Assembly (NCBI GenBank): GCA_030063045.1
Contig: JAQSEB010000002.1
Coordinates: 3,410,001 to 3,474,000 of the forward strand
Source: Pratylenchus scribneri
Taxonomy: Eukaryota > Nematoda > Chromadorea > Rhabditida > Pratylenchidae
DNA: 64,000 bases
Direction of reading: 5' to 3'
In this document: piece by piece, positions 11,840 through 28,350 of the stretch
How the letters are laid out: every line of letters starts with the position of its first letter
How positions within the stretch are numbered: position 1 is the stretch's first letter
Program-made: the position numbers and the translations under genes
Notes under the pieces: model-generated
Seen by the model: only the letters and a program-made list of their open reading frames with translations
Databases searched by the model: none
Told to the model about the DNA's origin: nothing

Positions 11840-12125
11840 CGTCCACGGCAGTTTCCGCTCAAATTTCACGCCTTTTTGGCCATAGAAGCCTATAGGCCAG
11901 CAGCTGTCACCAACAAAAAAGGGCACAGAGGCGACGATGCCCTTAGCCAGCAGAATTTTTTGCGATGTCTTCCCCTTTTCATTGGGAATTATTTTAATTG
12001 GCATTCCCGAGCCAAAAGCCGCCGGGTTCCAGATCCGGAAAGCCCCCACCTACCCGGCTGTCACCAACAAAAAGGCGATAATAGTGGGCACAAAAAGGAG
12101 AGAGAATGGGAAGAATTCCAACGGG
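11840..12125 (-). pseudogene. Possible remnant of a membrane protein (CLC channel-like motif)
   Basis: Read on the minus strand, one frame gives a hydrophobic stretch (VPTIIAFLLVTAG), then a TAG stop, then FRIWNPAAFGSGMPIK and a second moderately hydrophobic stretch (LLAKGIVASVPFFV). The order hydrophobic helix, PxAxGSGxP, xK resembles the selectivity-filter segment of CLC chloride channels. The stop and the absence of the rest of a CLC protein would make this a fragment. The TTGTTGGTGACAGC sequence occurs twice, about 150 bp apart. Chance resemblance is quite possible, and a + strand frame (11780-12271) is also open here. Confidence 0.15.
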
Positions 12126-13261
12126 AAAAGGTAGCAGATCGAATTTCGACGTTTTGGTCATCAAATCTTTTGGCCGAAGATGCCATCCCCCACCATTTTT
12201 CCGTTATTTATTTATTTGCTGCCAATGGCATTTACATTTATATTCATTCACATTCAACGTCAAAGGCATAAAATGGTCAAATCAGAGGCAACCTAAAAGC
12301 CGTCATTTGCATTTATCCAAAAATTAAATCTGTCAATACCCAGTGCCGATTTAATTTTGGCCTATTTTTATGCCAATTTCATCCAAAATTACCAAAAAAT
12401 TTAATTAAATATTTTCCCTCTTCATAGCAAAAAGAGCCTTCAAAAAGTGCAATTTTCGGATGGCACTTTCGGAAAGAATTGAATTGAATTTTTTTGCTTC
12501 TTCAAAACCAAAAATTCACACTTGAAAAATGGACAAATAGGGCGAAAACATAAAGCATTCTTCATTTTTCACAAATTTAAAATGGACCAAACACACAATA
12601 ATAATATAATAATTGTTCCATTCTATTTTCCAAGGCAACTCTCTTTGTTTGCCATCTTCCAAAAACACCTTTTGGCATTTTTCACACTTTTGCGATGTTT
12701 GTCATGGCCAAATTAAGGATCTAAACAACCACCGAATGTTCCCATTTTGCCTTCTCAAGTTTCTTTTTCCCACTTTGGCATTTGGAATTGGGGATTAGGT
12801 GGCAAAAATGGGAACAAAAAGGGCATTGGCCAACAACACAGAATTGGCTTTGTTCGCACACAAAACGACGCAAAACCCGCAATTTTTTCCTTCCCTTTTT
12901 TCCTTTGGTGGAGCCAAAGATGTGGTTAATTGTACAAAGAAGGAAGTTGAAAGGAAGGAATGGAAGTTTTTTTTTTTGCCCTTATATTTTTTGGAATGGC
13001 ACAAAAAAGGGCAAAATTCATTCATTATTTCCGCGCATTGCATAATCCTTCCTCTCTGGACAATATTGCATTTTTTAATTCCATGAATCAATGAATCATG
13101 TCCACGGAATTGTGGGTTTCCTGACAAATTTTCCATTCATTCATAACACTATAAAATGGGAAATTAATTTGGCCAAAAAAAACACTGAAAATTGCAATAT
13201 GGATACTATTAATTAAATTGATAATTTATCGAACACCAAAATAATTATAATGGTTTAAGGG

Positions 13262-13500
13262 TTGTTCTACATTCAGAAATCAATATACCACACCGGATAG
13301 AGCTTGAGAAAACGCATTGAATGATATTTAATTTGGGTTATGATTTTAGTAAAAATTAAAGGGTAATAAACGGTTTTTTAAACCCATTTTGGTTTAATGG
13401 TTCAAAACGAACTTAGAATTGATTGAACCCGAACCAAAACATTATCAAATGATGCATTTTTAAGAGATCTTTTGAATGAATATACTTAACCGCTATAATC
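13262..13500 (-). repeat. Dispersed repeat family B, copy 2 (inverted)
   Basis: The reverse complement carries ATCATTCAATGCGTTTTCTC and the TTTAATACCC-like core of the copy at 7935-8165. The order of blocks is conserved. Confidence 0.65.
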
Positions 13501-13835
13501 TTTTCGCCATTTTACAGTGTTTTTTCGTCAAATTCAAATTGCGACCATTTTTATAGAAAAAGTGATGACACTTCCCCCAGCAGGCCCAATTCTTCCTTTG
13601 TTCCCATCTGTTATTCCCTTTTTTGATTGCGGCCATCCGCGAATGCCGCCTTTTTCCCCTTTCTTCAAAATGAAATCTAATTTGGATTTCCCCTTTTTTA
13701 GAAGGCACAAAAGCGCACAAAACTGACATAAAAACATTTGGCACACATTGAATTCTGGCTGCTGAGAGGAACACAACGGAAATCGCAAAGGAAGTTCCAC
13801 AACAAAATAAAAGGCCAAAGGGGAGTGGCGGCCAA

Positions 13836-13952
13836 ATGAAGTTTCGATCGTTGGCCCTGTCGCTTCGGGTGTTTCACCTACGAAAACAGCATCATCAACA
13901 AGTCAGGGCTAGCGGCAGTCAAGAGATGGGCGAGGAGTTCAAGTTGGCGTGA
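13836..13952 (+). CDS. Small open frame or candidate 5' exon
   Basis: ATG and 38 codons (MKFRSLALSLRVFHLRKQ...) with richer third-position G/C than the surroundings, like the kinase exons. As a free-standing frame it ends at TGA 13950-13952. Two donors lie inside it: GTCAGG at 13902, which leaves phase 0 and would fit the kinase exon at 20318, and GTGAAT at 13949, which leaves phase 2 and would not. It resembles no family I know. It is a candidate only. Confidence 0.22.
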   Translation: MKFRSLALSLRVFHLRKQHHQQVRASGSQEMGEEFKLA

Positions 13953-13959
13953 ATGATTA

Positions 13960-14250
13960 GATCTTATTAAGTTTTTGTATAAAATTAAAGAGCAGAATGT
14001 TGGCTAATAAATGATATTAAATTTATTTAATTTGGTTGAGATTTGATGAAGTTTCTTTAAAGAAACCATTGAAAATGAAATAGATTAACAGAATTTTCAT
14101 TGATTTTTTGGCCAAAGCACATTCAATTTTGATTTCTGAACCAATTTAAATAAAATTAATATACTTAACTTGATAGCCAAAAGTCTGCTCTTTAATTAGA
14201 TACTAAAATCATCAAAATTGATTCTGTCCTTAAAGAGTTATAATCATTCG
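13960..14250 (+). repeat. Foldback repeat family A, copy 2
   Basis: The left arm has AAAATTAAAGAGCAGAATGT then TGGCTAATAA. The right arm has GATAGCCAAAAGTCTGCTCT and TTCTGTCCTTAAAGAGTTAT. The arms are imperfect reverse complements. Confidence 0.65.
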
Positions 14251-14989
14251 TGCAAATGGTGTTGGTACAATATCCAATAGCTAATAACTCATTGTTATAT
14301 GTTAGGGAAAACGATTTAATGTTTAAAATGCAATCAAAATAATCAAAAAGTGGGACATTGAATTAATTTTATTGTTTCTTACTGAAAAAACCCTTTTCTA
14401 AACTCTTTATCGCTCCTCGCAACATATTTGTTTTGTTGGTTCTTTCTTGTCCCTGCCAGCCCTTTTATTTGTGTGCATTTCATTCATCGATGTGTATTTG
14501 TGAATGGATGGTCCCCGGCCACTTTTTCATATTTCCCTTCTGCCTCTCTTCCATTTGTTCACACCACCACCATTCACAACCACCACACATTGATTTGGCC
14601 TCAACTCTGCTGCTTCGGCTGTTTGTTTCTGCCAGCCGCCTTTCCTTTCCTCTTCCTCCCTTTTGTTCATTTTTCAGTCCCCGTTAATTCGAATAATCCC
14701 CCGCCGAAATTTGTCCGCTTTTTTATTGTTAGGCCAATTTTTTATGATCAATTTGAGGCCAATTTATCCATTCTTTTATTCCCCCTTTCCCCGTTAGTCT
14801 GCTTCATTGATCGGTTTTTAGCGGAAAATAAACAATATGTTTGCTCATAAACCAGCTCTAATCCATTGTTTCTTCCATTCCGTCCAGTTTTTAACCAGTT
14901 ATTTTTATTGCCCTCCACCATTTTAGCTCCAAAGTCCAAAACCCACATCTCCATTATTTCCTATTTAAATTTATTAAAATTTTTGGCTC
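14251..14989. other. Pyrimidine-rich intergenic DNA, no gene
   Basis: The open frame at 14428-14850 on the + strand reflects long C/T-rich runs and encodes a low-complexity, Phe/Pro/Ser-rich product with no domain. Confidence 0.5.
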
Positions 14990-15560
14990 TTTTAACTCAG
15001 CCGAAATCCATTTTTGACCCAAATAAAACTCAGTTTGATTTAAAAATCCATACTAGCCTACACTTCCAAATCCACCAAGACAATTTCTGAACATTTTTTT
15101 TAAAATCTGCCAAAACCCATTTTGTCCCTTTCAAATCCAATTAAAACCCTTTTACTTATTCAAATTCACTAAATTCTTTTTACCTCTAATTCTCTTTAAT
15201 TCCACCAAAGCTCCTCTTCACGCCCCTTCAAATCAGCCAAAATTCTTTGATCTTTTTTAAATCAAACAAATCCATTTTGCCCTTTTCAAATCAATCAACC
15301 TTTTTTGGTCCTCCAAAATTCATTTCTTCATTTTAAAATTAATTCCGAAAATTTGATGTTTTGCCGTAGGCTAATTCCTTTCCAATTATTATTCCTTCCC
15401 AGAAAATTGAATATTCCCTTCAAATTTGCCAAAATAATATTCGTAAATTTTTTGTTCACTTTTGCCAATCTCACGAATATCAATTCGCCCAATTTAATTT
15501 CCACTGTTTCCTCCCTCATAAGTATATCCGCTAAATTTCCATCCCCGCATATTTTGGCCA
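14990..15560 (-). repeat. Degenerate short repeats, possibly decayed coding repeats
   Basis: The + strand carries recurring CCCTTTCAAATC-like units (near 15127, 15222, 15280 and 15417) separated by AT-rich spacers. On the minus strand these read as variants of a short (I/L)L(A/I)(D/N)LKG motif, for example ILADLKG and IILANLKG. They lie in different frames and are interrupted by stops. An 82-codon frame (15576-15328) is open. A decayed repetitive protein or simply a degenerate minisatellite would both fit. Confidence 0.3.
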
Positions 15561-15799
15561 AAGACAATTGGCTCAATTTTGTGGCGAATTCCTAACAAAA
15601 ATTTGTCACCAATTTTGGAAGAGGCCAAAAGGCAGACCATGGCCTTGAAGTGGGGATCCGCCAAGGCCCCAGTCAATGCAATTTTCATTCCCAAAAATAT
15701 TCCTTATTGTCAACAATATTGGCCAATAATAATATAAAAACAGCGGATCATTTTGCTGAATATGGGGATTTTGCCTTCCAAATCGGAGCAGCCCAATTT

Positions 15800-16115
15800 G
15801 TTGCCGTTTATAAAAACTTGACTTCAACCTATTTTGAAGATTTTTGTATCAAATTAAAGAGTAGATTGTTGACAATCTAAATATATAATTTTAATCTAAA
15901 TTAGTTCAGAAATGATGGAGTTCTGACCAAAAAAAAACACTAAGAATTTCACTAACCCATAGAAAGGCAATTTTAAATGCTTATTTTGAGTATAATCTCA
16001 TCATTTTTGAAATAATTTAAATAAAATTATATCATTAGGTAGCTAATAATCTGCCCTTTAATTTGTTAAAAAAATCATCAAAATTGGTTCAGTCCTGGAC
16101 GAGTTATTTATTATA
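15800..16115 (+). repeat. Foldback repeat family A, copy 3
   Basis: The left arm reads TTTGTATCAAATTAAAGAGT. The right arm reads AATAATCTGCCCTTTAATTT then AAAATTGGTTCAGTCCTGGA. The order is the same as in the other family A copies. Confidence 0.65.
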
Positions 16116-16954
16116 AAAACGTCGTCAAGTTTTGGTTTATCCCTTTCCCCAAACATTGGATGACAAATTCCAAAAAAATTTGCCTCCTCTTCCTCCCAAC
16201 GTCTTTTTCCCGCAATGATCCTTGTTACATTTTTTGTTTGTAATTCTATACAATTTCCATTGCTTTTTAATTTCCTCGAATATTCATTCCCATTTTTCAT
16301 CTTTTGTGAATTTTTTGCCATTTTTTGACCTTTGACTTTTTCAATTTGTCCTACCCCAAACAATGCAAAATTCTGCTTTTGGCACTCTCATACTCCGTTT
16401 TCCATTCTTTCAACATTTTACGCTGCTTTTTCTCGCCTTTCCCCTCTTTTGGTTCATTAGATGGCCGCCTTATGAAGGAAAAGCATGGAAATGGGGGGGG
16501 GGGGGGGGGGGAAGGAGAAAGAATGCGCCAAAAGGAGAAGGGGATATAGGGAAAATATATGGCCAATGTGGATGAGGACCCCCCAGCCTTCTTCACTTCA
16601 ATGGCCACTTCTCTTTTGGTGTGATGAGAAGAAAGTGACAGACGGCCTCGCACTTCCCTCTTTCTAATAAAAATTTGCCTCTTTTTAAGTAAATTTCCTT
16701 CACTGCCTTGGCCAACTTTTAATTTTGATTCAAATTTTAATAAATTTTGGGCAATTGATCCGTTAAATATTGTTTAATTTTACCTTATTATCCAAATATA
16801 TTTACATCGAATTTATTTCATGGTTGAATTTGGGATTATTTAATTTGCCGAAAAAAAGAAATTAACGAAAAGACGTAACAGTTCAGAAGTTTATCCCCAT
16901 GCCCATAAATACACCTACCTAATCGATAGAATCTCATCATGACGCATCATTTGA
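16116..16954. other. Intergenic DNA, no gene recognised
   Basis: AT-rich DNA with a pyrimidine-rich part and the 19-G tract listed separately. Frames open across 16325-16667 on both strands depend on the G/C homopolymer and are not believable genes. Confidence 0.45.
16493..16511 (+). repeat. Run of 19 consecutive G
   Basis: An uninterrupted G homopolymer followed by AAGGAGAAAG. Long G tracts can form G-quadruplex structures and are unstable in replication. The exact length is prone to sequencing error. Confidence 0.85.
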
Positions 16955-17150
16955 TTATGTTTTAGCTTAAGTTTAATCAATTATTAGTTAGTTTTGAACT
17001 ATAAACCAAAATGTGGTTTAAGCCATTTAGTACCCTTTAATTTTAACCAAGCCATAACCAAATTATATACCATTCAATGCGTCTTGACCAGTTCTATCCA
17101 ATGGTATTCGGTTTGTGAATTTAGGAAAAATCGAAAACCGTTATAATTAT
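16955..17150 (+). repeat. Dispersed repeat family B, copy 3
   Basis: Contains AAAATGTGGTTTAAGCCATT and ACCATTCAATGCGTCTTGAC in the same order as the copy at 7935-8165. Confidence 0.65.
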
Positions 17151-17554
17151 TTTTGACATTATGAACTTTTTTCAATATTTTTTTTGGCAATTTAAATAAA
17201 TATTATCCATTGAACTTATTCCATTGTTGAATTTGTTCCATCATTGAATTTTTGTGCCACCTTCGTTTGCATTCCCCAGCGACCTTTATGGCCTTTGCCC
17301 CCGTTTTCCAACTCAATCCAATCCATAAGTGCCCTATGCCCCATTTTTGGCCTACCCTGTCTGTTTCTTTTTTGCATTTTTGGCCGCAGACTAACTTGAC
17401 TCATTCTCATTATCCCTTTCTTTTTAACATCCAAAATGGTGTGCACGCTTTCCAAACTAAAATATTTATCCTAAAAATTTATTTTTTTTTGTCGAATTTT
17501 TATGACTCCAAAAATTGTCTTATTAAACAGACAAACTTGTTGCCGTTTCTAATA

Positions 17555-17860
17555 TTAATAACTCACGAGGACTGAACCAATTGCAACAATTTTAGTGACA
17601 AATTAAAAATAAGACTATTGGCTATCAAATAAATAATAATTTTATTTAAATTTGTACAAAATTGATAAAATTTAGCCCAAAAACTTTTTGAAATGTCCTT
17701 TACTAAAGGGTTAGCTAAATTTCTATAATTTTATGGGCATAACTTTAACCTATATTGATAAAATTAATATAATTAGATAGCCAAAAGTTTACTCTTTAAT
17801 TTGATATTTAAAATATCAAAATTAGATCAGTAATTGATGAGTTATTATAATTATTATAAA
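17555..17860 (+). repeat. Foldback repeat family A, copy 4
   Basis: The clearest foldback of the family. The left arm AACTCACGAGGACTGAACCA, then TATTGGCTATC, faces the right arm TAGATAGCCAAAAGTTTACT, then TCAGTAATTGATGAGTTATT. The central spacer is about 100 bp. Confidence 0.7.
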
Positions 17861-17999
17861 CGGCGACAATTGTTAGTTTTTTGCCTAAAATTAACACACA
17901 ATTCTTTCCCACTTTTCCATCAATCTTAATTCATTTTCGTCATTCATTCCTTTATTAGGCCTTAAAAACAATATTTTTGTTTCAAGCGACTTCACCCAA

Positions 18000-18590
18000 A
18001 AATAAAATTCCACTTGACCGCAATTTGTGTCCTCATCAGCCAAAAATGCCATCCCTCCTTGGCCATTTTTATCTTCCTCCAATTCCAACAATTCCTTAAT
18101 TCCCCCCTTTTCACCCAAACCAATTTCCCATTATCGGTTCATTCCTCGGCTGCATTTTTGTCTATGTCTCCTTCTCCCAAAACCTTTTCCCCTCCACATT
18201 TTGCCAAGCCTTCAGCCTCAATTTGGCCAAATAGAAATGTGTGGGGGAAACAAAGGGGCCAAAATGGAGGAAGCCATCCGCTCCCCGTGGGCAAAAGGGG
18301 AATTCCTTTTGGGAATTCTCGGCCACCCTCCCCTCCCCTTTTTCCCTTCCTCTATGTCCGCCACTTTGGCCAAATTGCGGGCGGCCAAGGCAATTTCCTG
18401 TGTGCTTCCCACAAATGCGCCACATTTTGGCGGGTGTGGCCAAGACACAGGAAAGAGGGGAGGGGGGTCTGGCCAAAATGGATTTGAAAGGAGAAGGAAT
18501 TGTTGTGGATGGTCTAATCCAATCCAAATTTTCAATTTAGTCACAGACAATCAATCGGCTCCATCATTTTTAATTTATTCATTGTAAATT
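18000..18590. other. Island richer in G/C with several overlapping open frames
   Basis: Frames of 99 to 186 codons are open on both strands (for example 18027-18587 +, 18241-18540 +, 18527-18162 -). None has a recognisable domain. The composition resembles the coding exons more than the AT-rich surroundings. It lies 1.7 kb upstream of the kinase exons, so an untranslated or 5' coding exon is possible, but I cannot choose a frame or splice sites. Confidence 0.25.
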
Positions 18591-18903
18591 CCCCTAGAAT
18601 CATTTATTAGTCTATTGGCCAATATTTGAGCTACCTTTCGACTTATTTTTGAAATATATTTTGATATCAAATTTATTGATCAAAACTGAATTGGCCAAAA
18701 AAGTTAAGGCCTTATTTAGCTGAATTTTCGTCTTAACTATTTGTCATTTTTATCACAAATCCATTAATTCTTTATCTAATCAATTAATCACAATCAGATG
18801 CCATTTAATGATTTTTAATATCAAAAAGATTGACCAAAATTTAATAGGCCAGAAAGTTATGGCCATTAAGGATTTGTTCGGCCATGCCACTTCTTTGATC
18901 ATA

Positions 18904-19032
18904 ATTAGGGTTGGACAGAGTCGGTTTTAAACAGAAGCTTTTTCGATTTGCCGGTTTTGGAATTTCGGTTTCGTTTTTTGGGCCTAAAATCCTCGGTTTC
19001 GGTTAGGTTAACTGACTCTGTCCAACTCTAAT
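18904..19032 (+). mobile_element. Short inverted-repeat element (family E, MITE-like)
   Basis: About 129 bp bounded by near-perfect inverted repeats: TTAGGGTTGGACAGAGTCGG on the left, and on the right a sequence whose reverse complement is TTAGAGTTGGACAGAGTCAG. The interior contains several CGGTTT/TTTCGG motifs. No coding capacity and no clear target-site duplication. It is a single copy in this window. Confidence 0.65.
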
Positions 19033-20317
19033 CATAATATATTCCATTTTCTATTAAATCCATTAATTTTTTTTTCTTAATTTTCATCACAATTCAATAA
19101 TTAAAATTCTGCCAAATTTGCTAAATTTAAAGCCAAATAATATTCACTAAAAAATGCGATAATTTGTGCATATGCCCCAGGGGTCATCATCCTCTTATTT
19201 TCCCTCTTTTCTTAATCGTAAATTCTTCTGTAATGTGAAAATTCGATTAAAGTGGTGTGGAAAAGGGCATTGGCGGAAGGAAGTCAAAGTCAATGCCCCT
19301 TTTTACGTTATTCCCCAATTTTATGGGAAATTGGCGCAATGGCAAAGGAGGGTGACGGCAAAACTCATTTGGCCATTTTCCCTTTTCAACTTTTCCCGAA
19401 ACAAAAGAGGCAAAAATTTGGCCATCCCCAATTCCCACAAATTTATGCCATCTTCAATTGCTTTTTTTGGTACAGTAAATCAAAATGATGGCACAAATTG
19501 GTGGCCAAATTCACGTGAAAATTGGAAATATTTATTCCAAAATTCCAACCTTTTGAATTGATCCCCTTCAAAAAATGGCCGCAGCTGTTCCAAAAAAGCA
19601 GCTGCATTTTTTAACGAAAAAAACACAATTTGGCACGCAAATTTGGCCTAAATAATTGCCAAAAATATCAATATTTTTCTTTGCCCTCTTGCCTTTTTTC
19701 TCTTACGTAAATTTGGCCATATTCAATCAATCACCCATACAATTTTAATCAACTTCCCCAACAAAAAATTTGTTTGTCTCAAAAGTTTACATTTTCACCA
19801 AAAAAATTGCCCCTTTCTCTCCCGGCCGAAATCGCGACACATTCCCCCTTTTCTTTGCGCGTCTTTTAAGGAGCCGAAAATCGGCCTTAAAATGTGCAAA
19901 AGACCGGTTCCTTCCACATTTTCTTCCTCTCCATTTGATTTCCTTTCCAATCTAATCGCCCATCGATGTGTGCCCCCAAAATAATGAGCCCACATTTTTA
20001 CGCGCCTATCAATATTTTCACAATAAAATATGAAAATTGGCAAAAAAATTTGTTAATTTGGCAAAAAAAATTTTAGTGACAAATTAATTGGCCATAAGGA
20101 AGAATAAATTTAGGAGTTATATAATTTAAAAATTAGGCAAGGGTTAGACAAATTTTTATGCCCACAAAAAGCCGTTTTCTACAGAATTTTTACTTAATTC
20201 ATTGTTTTTTGCCAAATTAATTGATTCCCTTATCCTTTTACACAAATATCCCCTAGGTATTACACGCGGCTATTGGCCTAATAATCCAATTAAATATTTA
20301 ATACAATATTTTTTCAG
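19033..20317. other. Region upstream of the kinase exons, no gene fixed
   Basis: Short frames at 19166-19561 and 19770-20043 have no recognisable domains. A fragment near 20060-20090 (TTTTAGTGACAAATTAATTG) resembles the left arm of family A. The kinase promoter or 5' exons may lie here or further upstream, but nothing decides it. Confidence 0.4.
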
Positions 20318-26704
<6,387 letters not shown>

Positions 26705-26705
26705 C

Positions 26706-26711
26706 AATAAA
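26706..26711 (+). terminator. tpa-1: Possible polyadenylation signal of tpa-1
   Basis: AATAAA one base after the stop codon. The position is very close, so a later variant signal downstream may be the one used. Confidence 0.3.
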
Positions 26712-27656
26712 AATATTAAAAATATTGAAATAATTTCACTTAATTCACTCCAGAAATTAGCCCCATCAATCCCATTTATCCGCATTTGTGATCTTCCTTC
26801 CCATTCCCCCATTCGCTATCTCATTTAACTGTTTAATTGCCTAAAAATCATTGAATTTACCAGCAAATTTTCATATTGAAAAATCGAAAATTTTAGAGCC
26901 CATATTTCTTGGCCAGAACAAAATTTTAGGCCATAAGATTTCAAAAGGCTAAATGAATTTGATGGATTATAGGCTTTTATAACAATGCCAAAAATTGGCC
27001 AAATTTTATGGCCTTAAATAATTGTCAATTTAAAATTTAATTAAATACCAAAATTTGTAGGTAAATTCAAAACATTTTGTGAATAATTTATCAAGAAAAA
27101 TTACCAATCTTCTTAATATTGCGCAGAAATATATATTATTTTTAATAAATTGTGCCATTCATTCACAAATGGGGAATGTTGAAATGTTGCTGAAATATTC
27201 CCTAAAAATTTATCCATTTTATGCGGATTTTCTCCACCCACCCCCAGCCTTTTTCTGTTCTCCCCTTTTATTAATTAGTTGTTATTTTTTCTATTCGCAT
27301 TTTCCCGATGATATTTAAACATGTGAAAATTTTGAAAATTTGCATAAATTTGTCAAATCTCGATTTCCAATTCTAAATATCCTTCCTAAAATTAGGAAAA
27401 CGTAATAAATTAAAGTGAGAGGGATTTCATATATCCAATCGACAAATGACCGTGTTTATTGGGTACAGTACGTAAAAATGGATTTAAGAAAAGAAGAGAG
27501 GATGAGCCGACCAGACATTAATACTGAATAGATGTACAATTTTAAGATGAATGTTTAGGTTTGGATTGAATTGGCTGTTTTCATTGCACATTTTCGACAT
27601 GAAAAATCCTCCGGCTTCATTGTATTTTTGCTATTTGGGGCCATAAAAAGTTGTGT
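26712..27656. other. tpa-1 downstream region up to the satellite edge
   Basis: AT-rich DNA. It should include the tpa-1 3' untranslated region. The stretch 27420-27650 is less AT-rich and contains CCCAATAAACACGG on the minus strand (about 27450), so the 3' end of a minus-strand transcript cut off by satellite DNA is conceivable. No frame there is recognisable. Confidence 0.4.
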
Positions 27657-28350
27657 ACTAAGTATATTTTGAGTGTACGATAGGGCACTTGCCTATAACT
27701 CGCCAATTTTTGAAGATATTGAATTTTCGTTTTCAGATTCAGAATCTACATAAAAAATACTACAAGAATCAACTTTATAAAAATTAGAAATCTTTTTTTT
27801 TGAAAATTTTTCTATTATCGTTTTTATGACGCAGTATATTTTGAGGGTCAATTCGACGGAAGGCCATATCTTTTCAACTATTCCTACAAATCTTCTAATT
27901 TTTTGGTAAAAAATTTATTTTAATATTCTAAATATAATAGTATAGGTCTATGACCAAATGAAAATATCATATTCGAGAATTTCGTATTTTTCCTCACTAG
28001 GTATATTTTGAGGTTCATATTTTGAGGGTCAAATCGACGGAAGGCCATATCTTTTCAACTATTCCTACAAATCTTCTAATTTTTTGGTAAAAAATATATT
28101 TTAATATTCAAAAAAAATAATAGTATTCGAATAAGAGCAATTGTATGTAATTTTTTCAAGAAATCGTATTTTTTACCTAACTAAGTATATTTTGAGTGTA
28201 CGATAGGGCACTTGCTCATAACTCGCCAATTTTTGAAGATATTGAATTTTCGTTTTCAGATTCAGAATCTACATAAAAAATACAACAAGAATCAACTTTA
28301 TAAAAATTAGAAATCTTTTTTTTTTTGAAAATTTTTCTATTATCGTATTT
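27657..28350 (+). repeat. Left edge of satellite 1: divergent monomers
   Basis: A divergent unit (AGTATATTTTGAGTGTACGA, then TAGGGCACTTGCCTATAACT and CGCCAATTTTTGAAGATATT) occurs at 27661 and again at 28184, 523 bp apart, with ordinary satellite 1 units between and after. A second divergent form, with GCAATTGTATGTAATTTTTT, lies near 28130-28165. Confidence 0.9.

Larger units (their letters stand above)
9431..13261. other. Gene-poor region with weak coding candidates
   Basis: AT-rich DNA alternating with pyrimidine-rich patches (9450-9860, 11770-11850). Apart from the two weak candidates at 11691-11747 and 11840-12125, no open frame here has a recognisable domain or splice structure. The stretch 10260-11160 is very AT-rich and appears featureless. 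Confidence 0.45.

Noticed and set aside
14428..14850. 140-codon + strand frame
   Set aside because: It is a composition effect of long C/T-rich runs. The product is a low-complexity Phe/Pro/Ser/His mixture.
27420..27650. Last exon of a minus-strand gene next to the satellite
   Set aside because: There is a minus-strand AATAAA and a few protein-like codons, but the frames close within about 40 codons and nothing is recognisable.
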